From: Tsuneonella sediminis
GTDB taxonomy: Bacteria; Pseudomonadota; Alphaproteobacteria; Sphingomonadales; Sphingomonadaceae
NCBI RefSeq assembly: GCF_051912845.1
Contig: NZ_JBNCBU010000001.1
Span: 186,001 to 250,000 of the forward strand
Reading direction: 5' to 3'
Length of the DNA: 64,000 bases
A program made the translations under genes and the position numbers. Positions 15,394 to 24,107 of the stretch are shown here, in pieces. The first letter of the stretch is position 1; every line of letters starts with the position of its first letter. Below the pieces are notes generated by a model. It was given only the letters and a program-made list of their open reading frames with translations, did no database searches and was not told where the DNA came from.

Positions 15394-16001
15394 GGACGCT
15401 GATCACCATCGTCGCAGCGCTTTCCTTGGCCGTGCCAGCCTCGGCAAAGGATGCTTCATCCGGTGCCAATACCCGCGCGTCGCGTGTCGCGCTCGAACAA
15501 TGGGCGGGCTGCGTTGCGCGTGGCAGCACCGGCGAGGCGACGCGGGTGCTGACGATGGATTTCACCTCGCCCGCCTACCAGCGCGCGCTCATGACGCTGT
15601 CGCGCGAGAGCCGCGATTGCGTCCGCTTCCAGGGTCAGCTGCGCGCGGGCGGTCTTCTGTTCGCGGGCGAGATGGCCGAAGCGCTGCTCGAGCAGCCGGG
15701 TGATACGCTCGTCGCGCGCCTTGCGCGGGCGGCGACGGGACCGGAGACGAAAGCCTTTTCGTTCACCGACAAGGTCGCGGTCTGCACTGTTCGCTCGGCC
15801 CCCAACGAGGTCGCCGCCCTTTTCGCCACCGCGCGCGACAGTGCCGAGGAAGCCGCGGCGCTTGGCCAGGTGTCGGCCGTGATGGGGCTGTGCGCCAAGG
15901 CGGCCGAGGCGACCAAGCCCCTTTCGATCAATCCCGCCGGGCTGCGCGCGATGCTGGCGACCGCCGCATTCCGCTCGGTCGAAGCAGCCAAGGACGCCTG
16001 A
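15390..16001 (+). CDS. Exported Cys-containing protein of unknown function inside the nuo operon
   Basis: The 203-aa product starts MRTLITIVAALSLAVPASA, a Sec signal peptide. The mature region is mostly helical and has four cysteines (in EQWAGCVARG, SRDCVRF, VAVCTVRS and MGLCAKA), consistent with two disulfides in the periplasm. It is joined to nuoF by ATGA and to nuoG by TGATG, so it is made with complex I. I do not recognise the family. Confidence 0.8.
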   Translation: MRTLITIVAALSLAVPASAKDASSGANTRASRVALEQWAGCVARGSTGEATRVLTMDFTSPAYQRALMTLSRESRDCVRFQGQLRAGGLLFAGEMAEALLEQPGDTLVARLARAATGPETKAFSFTDKVAVCTVRSAPNEVAALFATARDSAEEAAALGQVSAVMGLCAKAAEATKPLSINPAGLRAMLATAAFRSVEAAKDA

Positions 16002-17992
16002 TGCCCAAGGTCACCGTCGACGGTCAGGAAATCGAGGTCCCCAACGGGGCGACCGTGCTGCAGGCGTGCGAGCTTGCGGGGAAGGAAATTCCGCGGTTCT
16101 GCTACCACGAGCGACTGAGCATCGCCGGCAACTGCCGGATGTGTCTCGTCGAGGTGAAGCCCGGGCCGCCCAAACCTCAGGCGAGCTGTGCGCTGCCCGC
16201 CACCGAGGGGCAGGAAATCCGCACCGACAGCCTGATGGTCAAGACGGCGCGCGAGGGAGTGATGGAGTTCCTCCTCATCAACCACCCGCTCGACTGCCCG
16301 ATCTGCGACCAGGGCGGCGAGTGCGACCTGCAGGACCAGAGCCTGATGTACGGCCGCGGCGCCTCGCGCTATCACGAGAACAAGCGCGCGGTGACCGAGA
16401 AGTACATGGGGCCGCTGATCAAGACGATCATGACCCGGTGCATCCATTGCACCCGCTGCGTGCGTTTCTCAGAGGAAATCGCCGGCGTCGACGAAATCGG
16501 CGCGCTCTATCGCGGCGAGAACATGCAGATCACCACCTACCTCGAGCAGGCTGCGAAGCACGAGCTCAGCGCCAACGTGATCGACCTGTGCCCGGTAGGC
16601 GCGCTGACTTCGCGACCTTACGCGTTCGAGGCGCGGCCCTGGGAATTGAAGAAGACGCTGTCGATCGACGTGTCTGACGCGGTGGGGGCGAACATCCGCC
16701 TCGACAGCCGCGGTCGCGAGGTGCTCCGCGCGCTTCCGCGCATCAACGACGACGTCAACGAGGAATGGCTGTCCGACAAGGGCCGCTACATGGTCGACGG
16801 GCTGACCCGCCGCCGCCTCGACAAGGTCTGGATCCGCCGCAAGGGCAAGCTGGAGGCAGCGAGCTGGGACGAAGCTTTCAAGACGATCGCCAAGGCCAAG
16901 CCGAAGGGTTCGATCGCCGCGATCGCGGGCGATCTGGTCGACTGCGAAACCATGTTCGCTGCGAAGAAGCTGGTCAACGCGCTCGGCAGCGACCTGCTCG
17001 AGGGACGGCAGACCGGGATGCGCTACCCGGCCGCCAACCTCGCCGCGGTCAACTTCAATTCCACGTTCGCCGGGATCGAGACCGCCGACGCGATCCTGAT
17101 CGTCGGCAGCATGGTCCGCTGGGAAGCGCCGCTGGTCAACGTCCGCCTGCGCAAGGCGGTCAAGCGCGGGGCAAAGGTGTTCGTGATCGGCCCGCAGTGG
17201 GAGACGACCTATCCCGCCGAGTTCCTCGGCGACGATGCAGGCATGCTTCACGACCTGCCGGGTCACGTGACCGAGGCGCTGGAAAAGGCCGATCGTCCTG
17301 CGGTCATAGTCGGGGGCGCGGGCCTCGCGGCGGGCGCGCTGGATGCGGCAATGGCGCTGCCGGTGCAGCGCGATGGCTGGAACGGGTTCAACGTTTTGCA
17401 CATGGCGGCCTCGCGGATGGGCGGCCTGATGCTCGGTTACGCGCAGGACGGCGGCATTGCGGATATCGCTGCGGCGGCGCCTAAAGTGGTGCTGGCGCTC
17501 GGCGCGGACGAGGTGGATTGGTCGGCGTTCGGCGGCAGCCTCAAGGTCTACATCGGCCACCATGGCGACAAGGGCGCGCACGCGGCCGACGTGATCCTCC
17601 CTGGTGCAAGCTACGCCGAGAAGGACGGCACCTACGTCAACACCGAGGGCCGGGTCCAGTTCGCCGAGAAGGCCGTGTTCGCCCCCGGTGACGCGCGCGA
17701 GGACTGGACTATCCTGCGCGCGCTTGCCGACGCGCTGGGAGTTACTGTCGGGTTCGACAGTTTCGCCGAACTGCAGTCCGCGATGGTCGCCGAAGTCCCC
17801 GCACTGGGGGTCGAGGGCCTGGCCGGCTTTGGCGCTCTGCCGAAAGCAGGGAATGGCAGGGCCAGCGGCACGATTTCCTATCCGATCAAGGACTTCTACC
17901 TCACGAACCCCATCGCCCGCGCGAGCGTGGTCATGCAGCATTGCTCGGCCGAATTGCTCCACGGCGAGGACGTGCGGGAGGCCGCGGAATGA
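16001..17992 (+). CDS. nuoG: NADH-quinone oxidoreductase subunit G
   Basis: This is the 75-kDa subunit, the iron-sulfur chain of complex I. The 663-aa protein has an N-terminal 2Fe-2S ferredoxin domain (CYHERLSIAGNCRMCLVEV plus a fourth Cys in ASCALPA), the His/Cys cluster N5 (HPLDCPICDQGGECDLQ), cluster N4 (CIHCTRCVRF with DLCPVGALTS), and a molybdopterin-oxidoreductase-like C-terminal domain with no cofactor. The ATG shares a base with the upstream stop, and the frame upstream of it is a shadow. Confidence 0.97.
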   Translation: MPKVTVDGQEIEVPNGATVLQACELAGKEIPRFCYHERLSIAGNCRMCLVEVKPGPPKPQASCALPATEGQEIRTDSLMVKTAREGVMEFLLINHPLDCPICDQGGECDLQDQSLMYGRGASRYHENKRAVTEKYMGPLIKTIMTRCIHCTRCVRFSEEIAGVDEIGALYRGENMQITTYLEQAAKHELSANVIDLCPVGALTSRPYAFEARPWELKKTLSIDVSDAVGANIRLDSRGREVLRALPRINDDVNEEWLSDKGRYMVDGLTRRRLDKVWIRRKGKLEAASWDEAFKTIAKAKPKGSIAAIAGDLVDCETMFAAKKLVNALGSDLLEGRQTGMRYPAANLAAVNFNSTFAGIETADAILIVGSMVRWEAPLVNVRLRKAVKRGAKVFVIGPQWETTYPAEFLGDDAGMLHDLPGHVTEALEKADRPAVIVGGAGLAAGALDAAMALPVQRDGWNGFNVLHMAASRMGGLMLGYAQDGGIADIAAAAPKVVLALGADEVDWSAFGGSLKVYIGHHGDKGAHAADVILPGASYAEKDGTYVNTEGRVQFAEKAVFAPGDAREDWTILRALADALGVTVGFDSFAELQSAMVAEVPALGVEGLAGFGALPKAGNGRASGTISYPIKDFYLTNPIARASVVMQHCSAELLHGEDVREAAE

Positions 17993-19059
17993 CCGAGACC
18001 TTCGTCAACTGGGGCTTGTCGTACGAGTGGGCGTGGTTCCTCGCGACCATCGCGGGCATTCTGCTCATCGCGTTGCCGCTGATGCTGGCGGTGGCGATGA
18101 TCATCTATGCGGACCGCAAGATCTGGGCGGCGATGGCGCTGCGGCGCGGACCCAACGTCGTCGGTCCGTTCGGCCTGCTCCAGAGTTTCGCCGACGGGTT
18201 GAAGGTGTTCCTGCAGGAAACCATCATCCCGAGTGCGGCGAACAAGGGCATCTTCCTGATCGCGCCGATCGTGACCTTCACCGTCGCGTTGATGGCGTGG
18301 GCGGTGGTGCCGTTCGGTCCCGGCGCGGTGCTTGCCGACGTCAACGTCGGGCTGCTCTACATTCTCGCGATCAGCAGTCTCGGCGTTTACGGCGTGGTGA
18401 TGAGCGGATGGGCGTCGAACTCGAAGTACCCGTTCTTTTCCGCGATGCGCGCGGCGGCGCAGATGATCTCGTACGAGGTCTCGATCGGGTTCATCCTGAT
18501 CTGCGTGGTGCTGTGGGCGGGCACGTTCAACATGAACGGGATCATCTATGCGCAGCAGGGGCACGTCTTCGGTCTGATCAACGGGTTCGTCGCCAACCCG
18601 TTGCTGTTTCCGCTGTGGGTGATGTTCCTGATCAGTGCGCTCGCCGAAACCGCGCGTGCGCCGTTTGACCTGACCGAGGCGGAGAGCGAGCTCGTCGCGG
18701 GCTACCAGACCGAATATTCCTCGATGAGTTTCGCGCTGTTCTGGCTTGGCGAATACGCCAACGTGCTGCTGATGTGCGCGCTCAACGCGATCCTGTTCTG
18801 GGGCGGATGGTTGCCGCCGCTCGACATTCCGATCCTCTACGATTTCCTCTTCACCGAGGGCCTTACCGCGATCTTCTGGCTGTTCGCCAAGATCCTGTTT
18901 TTCTTCTTCATCTTCAGCTGGGTGAAGGCGACGGTACCGCGGTACCGCTACGACCAGCTCATGCGGCTGGGATGGAAGGTGTTCCTGCCGCTCTCGCTGC
19001 TGTTCGTGGTCCTCGTCTCGGGGTGGCTGATGATTACCCGCTACGGAGGCCTGGCATGA
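17989..19059 (+). CDS. nuoH: NADH-quinone oxidoreductase subunit H
   Basis: This membrane subunit closes the quinone channel. The 356-aa protein has eight predicted helices; DRKIWAAMALRRGPNVVGPFGLLQSFADGLK and the acidic E-channel segment AETARAPFDLTEAESELVAGYQTEYSSM are diagnostic. ATGA overlap with nuoG at the start and with nuoI at the end. Confidence 0.97.
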   Translation: MTETFVNWGLSYEWAWFLATIAGILLIALPLMLAVAMIIYADRKIWAAMALRRGPNVVGPFGLLQSFADGLKVFLQETIIPSAANKGIFLIAPIVTFTVALMAWAVVPFGPGAVLADVNVGLLYILAISSLGVYGVVMSGWASNSKYPFFSAMRAAAQMISYEVSIGFILICVVLWAGTFNMNGIIYAQQGHVFGLINGFVANPLLFPLWVMFLISALAETARAPFDLTEAESELVAGYQTEYSSMSFALFWLGEYANVLLMCALNAILFWGGWLPPLDIPILYDFLFTEGLTAIFWLFAKILFFFFIFSWVKATVPRYRYDQLMRLGWKVFLPLSLLFVVLVSGWLMITRYGGLA

Positions 19060-19541
19060 GCCTTGCCCATCTCGTCAAGTCGTTCACCCTGTGGGAGTTC
19101 GTGAAGGCGCATGCCCTCACGCTGAAGTACTTCTTCAAGCCCAAGGCGACGATCAACTACCCGTTCGAGAAGAACCCGCTTTCCCCGCGCTTTCGCGGCG
19201 AGCATGCGCTGCGCCGCTATCCCAACGGCGAGGAGCGCTGCATCGCGTGCAAGCTGTGCGAGGCGGTTTGCCCCGCGCAGGCCATCACGATCGAGAGCGA
19301 ACCGCGCGAGGACGGCAGCCGCCGTACGACGCGTTACGACATCGACATGACCAAGTGCATCTACTGCGGCTTCTGCCAGGAAGCCTGCCCGGTGGATGCC
19401 ATCGTCGAGGGGCCGAACTTCGAATACGCGACCGAAACGCGCGAGGAACTGCTCTACGACAAGGCGAAACTGCTGGCCAACGGGGACAAGTGGGAGCGGG
19501 CGCTGGCCGCGAACCTTGAAGCCGATGCGCCCTACCGATAG
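19056..19541 (+). CDS. nuoI: NADH-quinone oxidoreductase subunit I
   Basis: The 161-aa ferredoxin-like subunit carries clusters N6a and N6b. Two typical 4Fe-4S motifs are visible: CIACKLCEAVCPAQAI and CIYCGFCQEACPVDAI. The N-terminal amphipathic region (SLAHLVKSFTLWEFVKAHALTLKYFF) packs on the membrane arm. A 15-nt gap separates it from nuoJ. Confidence 0.97.
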   Translation: MSLAHLVKSFTLWEFVKAHALTLKYFFKPKATINYPFEKNPLSPRFRGEHALRRYPNGEERCIACKLCEAVCPAQAITIESEPREDGSRRTTRYDIDMTKCIYCGFCQEACPVDAIVEGPNFEYATETREELLYDKAKLLANGDKWERALAANLEADAPYR

Positions 19542-19556
19542 GGGCCGCGCGCGACC

Positions 19557-20174
19557 ATGATCCAGACCGCCGCCTTCTACCTGTTCGCCGCCCTCACGAT
19601 CGCTTCCGCGGTACTCGTGATCAGCGCGCGCAACCCGGTCCACTCGGTGCTGTGGCTGATCCTCGCGTTCTTCAACGCGGCCGGCCTCATGGTGCTCGCG
19701 GGCGCGGAATTCATCGCGATGCTGCTGGTGATTGTCTACGTCGGGGCGGTCGCCGTGCTGTTCCTGTTCGTGGTCATGATGCTCGACATCGATTTCGCCG
19801 AGCTGCGCGCCGGGTTCGTCAGGAACTTCCCTCTCGGCCTGCTGATCGCGCTCGTGCTGCTGGCGGAACTGGTATTCGGCATCGGCGCCTACCAGGCTGG
19901 ACGGATCGATCTGGCGCCCGGCACCGCGGACCAGGTCGCTACGATCGCCGACAGCAACATCGCCGCGCTGGGGCAGGTCCTGTACAGCCAGTACCTCTTC
20001 CTGTTCGAGGCGGCGGGAATCATCCTGCTCGTCGCGATGGTCGGAGCGATCGTCCTTACGCACCGCGACCGCAAGGATACCCGGCCGCAGAACATCGGCC
20101 GGCAGGTCCGCCGCCGGCCGGGCGAGGCGACCCGCAACGTGAAGCCCGAAATCGGGCAGGGGGTGCAGCTGTGA
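19557..20174 (+). CDS. nuoJ: NADH-quinone oxidoreductase subunit J
   Basis: This is a 205-aa membrane subunit with five helices. The TM3 stretch EFIAMLLVIVYVGAVAVLFLFVVMMLDID contains the Gly-Ala hinge linked to the pi-bulge of complex I. The C-terminus ends in a basic tail (RRRPGEATRNVKPEIGQGVQL). The stop overlaps the nuoK GTG start. Confidence 0.96.
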   Translation: MIQTAAFYLFAALTIASAVLVISARNPVHSVLWLILAFFNAAGLMVLAGAEFIAMLLVIVYVGAVAVLFLFVVMMLDIDFAELRAGFVRNFPLGLLIALVLLAELVFGIGAYQAGRIDLAPGTADQVATIADSNIAALGQVLYSQYLFLFEAAGIILLVAMVGAIVLTHRDRKDTRPQNIGRQVRRRPGEATRNVKPEIGQGVQL

Positions 20175-20476
20175 TTGGCCTTGAACACTATATTGTCGTC
20201 GGCACGGTCCTGTTCGTGCTCGGCGTTCTCGGCATCTTTCTGAACCGGAAGAACGTGATCGTGATCCTGATGTCGATCGAGCTCATCCTGCTCGCGGTCA
20301 ACATCAACCTCGTCGCGTTCAGCACCGCGCTGGGCGACCTGACGGGGCAGATCTTCGCGATGTTCGTGCTGACGGTCGCTGCAGGGGAGGCGGCCATCGG
20401 CCTCGCCATTCTCGTCATATACTTCCGCGGCCGCGGCACCATCGCGGTCGACAGCGTCGACCGGCTCAAGGGATAG
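20171..20476 (+). CDS. nuoK: NADH-quinone oxidoreductase subunit K
   Basis: The 101-aa three-helix membrane subunit starts at GTG overlapping the nuoJ stop (GTGA). It contains the conserved membrane Glu in LMSIELILLAVNINLVAF and the second acidic residue in TVAAGEAAIGLAILV, both part of the proton path. Confidence 0.96.
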   Translation: MIGLEHYIVVGTVLFVLGVLGIFLNRKNVIVILMSIELILLAVNINLVAFSTALGDLTGQIFAMFVLTVAAGEAAIGLAILVIYFRGRGTIAVDSVDRLKG

Positions 20477-20484
20477 GCGAACCC

Positions 20485-22545
20485 GTGCATCCCATTCTCA
20501 TCATCGTATTCGGGCCGCTGCTCGCTGCCATCGTCGGCGGGCTCGGCAACCGTGCCCTCGGCAACACGATCGTCAAGTCGATCACGACCGGCGCGCTGTT
20601 CCTTTCCGCCGCCCTGTCCTGGCCGATCTTCCTCGGGTTCCTTGGTGGTTCGTACGATCCGATGGTCGTGCCTGTCCTGCAATGGGTGCAGTCGGGCACG
20701 ATGAGCTTCGACTGGGCGCTGCGGGTCGACACCCTCACGGCGGTGATGCTGGTGGTCATCACGACCGTTTCGGCGCTCGTCCATCTCTATAGCTGGGGCT
20801 ACATGGAGGAGGACCCGGACCAGCCGCGGTTCTTCGCCTACCTCAGCCTGTTCACCTTCGCGATGCTGATGCTGGTGACGGCTGACAACCTCGTCCAGAT
20901 GTTCTTCGGCTGGGAAGGGGTGGGTCTCGCCAGCTACCTGCTCATCGGCTTCTGGTTCCGGAAGCCCAGCGCCAATGCCGCGGCGATCAAGGCCTTCGTG
21001 GTCAACCGCGTGGGCGACCTCGGCTTCATGCTCGGCATCTTCGGCACCTTCCTTGTGTTCGGCACCGTTTCGATCCCGGAGATCCTCGCCGCCGCGCCGG
21101 GCATGGCGGGGAGCACGATCGGCTTCCTCGGATACCGCGTCGACACGATGGACGTACTCTGCATCCTTCTGTTCATCGGGGCGATGGGCAAGTCGGCGCA
21201 GCTGGGTCTTCACACCTGGCTTCCCGACGCCATGGAGGGGCCGACCCCCGTGTCCGCGCTAATCCATGCCGCCACCATGGTGACCGCGGGCGTGTTCATG
21301 GTCTGCCGGCTTTCCCCGATGTTCGAGGCGGCGCCGATCGCGCTCGGATTCGTCACCTTCATCGGCGCGGCGACCTGCATCTTTGCGGCGACTGTCGGCA
21401 CGACGCAGTGGGATATCAAGCGCGTGATCGCCTATTCGACCTGTTCGCAGCTCGGGTACATGTTCTTCGCTGCCGGCGTGGGCGCCTACGGTGCGGCGAT
21501 GTTCCACCTGTTCACGCACGCCTTCTTCAAGGCGCTGCTGTTCCTCGGCGCGGGCAGCGTGATCCACGCGATGCACCACGAACAGGACATGCGCTACTAC
21601 GGCGCCCTTCGTAAGCACATCCCGCTGACGTTCTGGGCGATGATGGCGGGCACGCTCGCGATCACCGGGTTCGGCATCTACGACCTGCACGTCGGCTTTG
21701 CCGGGTTCTGGTCGAAGGATGCCATCATCGAGGTGGCCTATGCGCGCGGAACGGAAGTGGCCGGGTTCGCCTTCTGGATGGGCGTTTTCGCCGCGCTGCT
21801 GACCAGTTTCTACAGCTGGCGCCTCGTCTTCCTGACGTTCTTCGGCAAGCCCCGCTGGGCCGAGAGCGAGCATATCCGGCATGCTGTCCACCACGGGCAC
21901 GATGAACCGGACGAGGCCAACCCGCCTGCCCAGGAAGATTCCGGTCACGATGCCGCGCACCATGTTCCGGACCCGCGTCATGGCGAGGGAACGGGCGGCT
22001 ATCATCCGCACGAGAGTCCGCTGTCGATGCTGATCCCGCTGGGTCTTCTGTCGATCGGCGCGATCGCCGCAGGCCAGGTCTTCGCACCCGCTTTCCTCGA
22101 CAGCGAGGGATTCTGGGGCGGCTCGATCTTCTACAACGCCGACCTGATCCACGCCATGCACGCCGTGCCCTGGCTCGTGAAGTACGCCGCGTTCATCGTG
22201 ATGGTGCTGGGCTTCGTGATCGCCTGGTACGGCTATATCCGCAACACCCGGTTCCCCGGCCTGGTCGCCGAGCAACTCGGCCCGGTGTACCGTTTCGTCT
22301 ACCACAAGTGGTATTTCGACCAGCTCTACACGGTCCTGTTCGTCCGTCCCGCGTTCTGGCTGGGCCGCAAGTTCTGGAAGGTGGGCGACGAAGGGATAAT
22401 CGACCGCTTCGGGCCTGACGGTGCAGCATGGGCGGTCGCGCAGGGGACCGTGGGCGCGAGGCGCCTCCAGTCGGGCTTTCTAAACACCTACGCCCTCTGG
22501 ATGCTGGTCGGCCTCGTCGCCGCGATTACCTGGGTTCTTCTGTGA
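20485..22545 (+). CDS. nuoL: NADH-quinone oxidoreductase subunit L
   Basis: The 686-aa distal antiporter-like subunit pumps protons. It has the acidic TM5 residue in GWEGVGLASYLLIGFW, the TM7 Lys in GAMGKSAQLGLHTWLPDAMEGPTPVSALIHAATMV, and the long lateral helix near the C-terminus (VYHKWYFDQLYTVLFV onwards). A His/Asp/Glu-rich cytoplasmic loop (about 467-510, HHGHDEPDEANPPAQEDSGHD) is longer than in enterics. Starts at GTG. Confidence 0.96.
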   Translation: MHPILIIVFGPLLAAIVGGLGNRALGNTIVKSITTGALFLSAALSWPIFLGFLGGSYDPMVVPVLQWVQSGTMSFDWALRVDTLTAVMLVVITTVSALVHLYSWGYMEEDPDQPRFFAYLSLFTFAMLMLVTADNLVQMFFGWEGVGLASYLLIGFWFRKPSANAAAIKAFVVNRVGDLGFMLGIFGTFLVFGTVSIPEILAAAPGMAGSTIGFLGYRVDTMDVLCILLFIGAMGKSAQLGLHTWLPDAMEGPTPVSALIHAATMVTAGVFMVCRLSPMFEAAPIALGFVTFIGAATCIFAATVGTTQWDIKRVIAYSTCSQLGYMFFAAGVGAYGAAMFHLFTHAFFKALLFLGAGSVIHAMHHEQDMRYYGALRKHIPLTFWAMMAGTLAITGFGIYDLHVGFAGFWSKDAIIEVAYARGTEVAGFAFWMGVFAALLTSFYSWRLVFLTFFGKPRWAESEHIRHAVHHGHDEPDEANPPAQEDSGHDAAHHVPDPRHGEGTGGYHPHESPLSMLIPLGLLSIGAIAAGQVFAPAFLDSEGFWGGSIFYNADLIHAMHAVPWLVKYAAFIVMVLGFVIAWYGYIRNTRFPGLVAEQLGPVYRFVYHKWYFDQLYTVLFVRPAFWLGRKFWKVGDEGIIDRFGPDGAAWAVAQGTVGARRLQSGFLNTYALWMLVGLVAAITWVLL

Positions 22546-24107
22546 TGGGGGCTTTTCCGATCCTTTCGCTGATGCTCCTCGTGCCGCTCGTCGGCGGTCT
22601 GGCGTGCTTCTTCCTCGAGGCGAAGGCGGCGCGGATGGTCGCGCTTGCCGCCACGCTGATCGACCTCGCGCTCGGCATCGTGCTGTGGGCGAGCTACGAT
22701 GTCGGCGGCGCGCAGTGGCAGTTCACCGAACGTGCCGAGCTTTTCGCTGGGTTCAGCTATGCTCTCGGCATCGATGGCATCGCGCTGCTGCTGATCGTGC
22801 TTAGCGTCTTCCTGATGCCGATCTGCATTCTCGCCAGCTGGGAATCGATCGAAGAGCGCGTCGGCGAATACATGGCGGCGTTCCTGTTCATGGAACTGCT
22901 GATGATCGGCGTTTTCGCCGCACAGGACCTCCTGCTGTTCTACATCTTCTTCGAGGCCGGCCTGATCCCGATGTACCTGATCATCGGCATCTGGGGGGGC
23001 AAGGACCGCATCTACGCCAGCTACAAGTTCTTCCTCTACACCCTTCTCGGCTCGGTGCTGATGCTGGTGGCGATGCTATGGATGATCGGCGAGGCGGGGA
23101 CCACCGACATCCCGACGCTGATGCAGTACGATTTCCCGGTCGCGGCGCAGACCTGGCTGTTCCTTGCCTTCTTCGCGAGCTTCGCGGTCAAGATGCCGAT
23201 GTGGCCCGTGCACACCTGGCTGCCGGACGCGCACGTCCAGGCACCCACCGCGGGCTCGGTCATCCTCGCCGGCGTCCTGCTGAAGATGGGCGGGTACGGG
23301 TTCATCCGCTTCAGCCTGCCGATGTTCCCCGAGGCGAGCGCGCAGCTTGCCTGGCTGATCTTCGCGCTGTCGATGATCGCGGTAGTGGTCACCTCGCTCA
23401 TCGCGCTGGTCCAGCACGACATGAAGAAGCTGATCGCCTATTCCTCGGTGGCCCACATGGCGATCGTCACCGTCGGCCTGTTCGCCTTCAACGTCCAGGG
23501 CCTCGAAGGCGCGATGATCGTTATGCTGAGCCACGGGCTCGTGTCGGGCGCGCTGTTCCTCTGCGTCGGCGTGATCTACGACCGGCTGCATACGCGCGAG
23601 ATCGACCGTTACGGCGGCCTTTCGATCAACATGCCGCAATACGCGCTGTTCTTCATGCTGTTCACGATGGCCAGCATCGGTCTGCCCGGCACGAGCGGCT
23701 TCGTCGGAGAGTTCCTGAGCCTGGCCGGTATCTACCAGGTCTCGACTTTCGTGACGCTGGTCTGCACCACCGGCATCATCCTCGGCGCGGCGTACATGCT
23801 TTACCTCTACTGGCGCGTGGCATTCGGCGTGCAGAGGAACGCCGACGCGGCTGCCATGCCCGACCTCAATGCCCGCGAATGGCTCATGCTCGGCCCGATC
23901 GCCGCCGCAGTGCTGTGGATGGGCGTCTATCCGGAAAGTTTCCTCGCCCCGATGCGCAAGGACATTGCCGCGCTCGACGCGCGGGTCGCCCGGGCCAAGC
24001 CCATGTTCGATAGCAAGCTCGCGCCGCCCCGGCCGGAGCAGGTGCGCACGGAGGCGGCGAACGCGATGCCCCACGCTGCGGGTGCTGCCGAAGGGGAGGG
24101 CCACTGA
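22545..24107 (+). CDS. nuoM: NADH-quinone oxidoreductase subunit M
   Basis: This 520-aa antiporter-like proton-pumping subunit has the key Glu in FFEAGLIPMYLIIGIWGG and the Lys in FAVKMPMWPVHTWLPDAHVQAPTAGSVILAGVLLKMGGYG. The last 50 residues form an Ala/Pro-rich tail. The ATG shares a base with the nuoL stop (TGATG); GTG 22542 is an alternative. Confidence 0.96.
   Translation: MGAFPILSLMLLVPLVGGLACFFLEAKAARMVALAATLIDLALGIVLWASYDVGGAQWQFTERAELFAGFSYALGIDGIALLLIVLSVFLMPICILASWESIEERVGEYMAAFLFMELLMIGVFAAQDLLLFYIFFEAGLIPMYLIIGIWGGKDRIYASYKFFLYTLLGSVLMLVAMLWMIGEAGTTDIPTLMQYDFPVAAQTWLFLAFFASFAVKMPMWPVHTWLPDAHVQAPTAGSVILAGVLLKMGGYGFIRFSLPMFPEASAQLAWLIFALSMIAVVVTSLIALVQHDMKKLIAYSSVAHMAIVTVGLFAFNVQGLEGAMIVMLSHGLVSGALFLCVGVIYDRLHTREIDRYGGLSINMPQYALFFMLFTMASIGLPGTSGFVGEFLSLAGIYQVSTFVTLVCTTGIILGAAYMLYLYWRVAFGVQRNADAAAMPDLNAREWLMLGPIAAAVLWMGVYPESFLAPMRKDIAALDARVARAKPMFDSKLAPPRPEQVRTEAANAMPHAAGAAEGEGH

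Noticed and set aside
16469..17962. A 497-codon open frame antisense to nuoG
   Set aside because: It mirrors the nuoG codon pattern and lacks a plausible start or domain. nuoG is certain.
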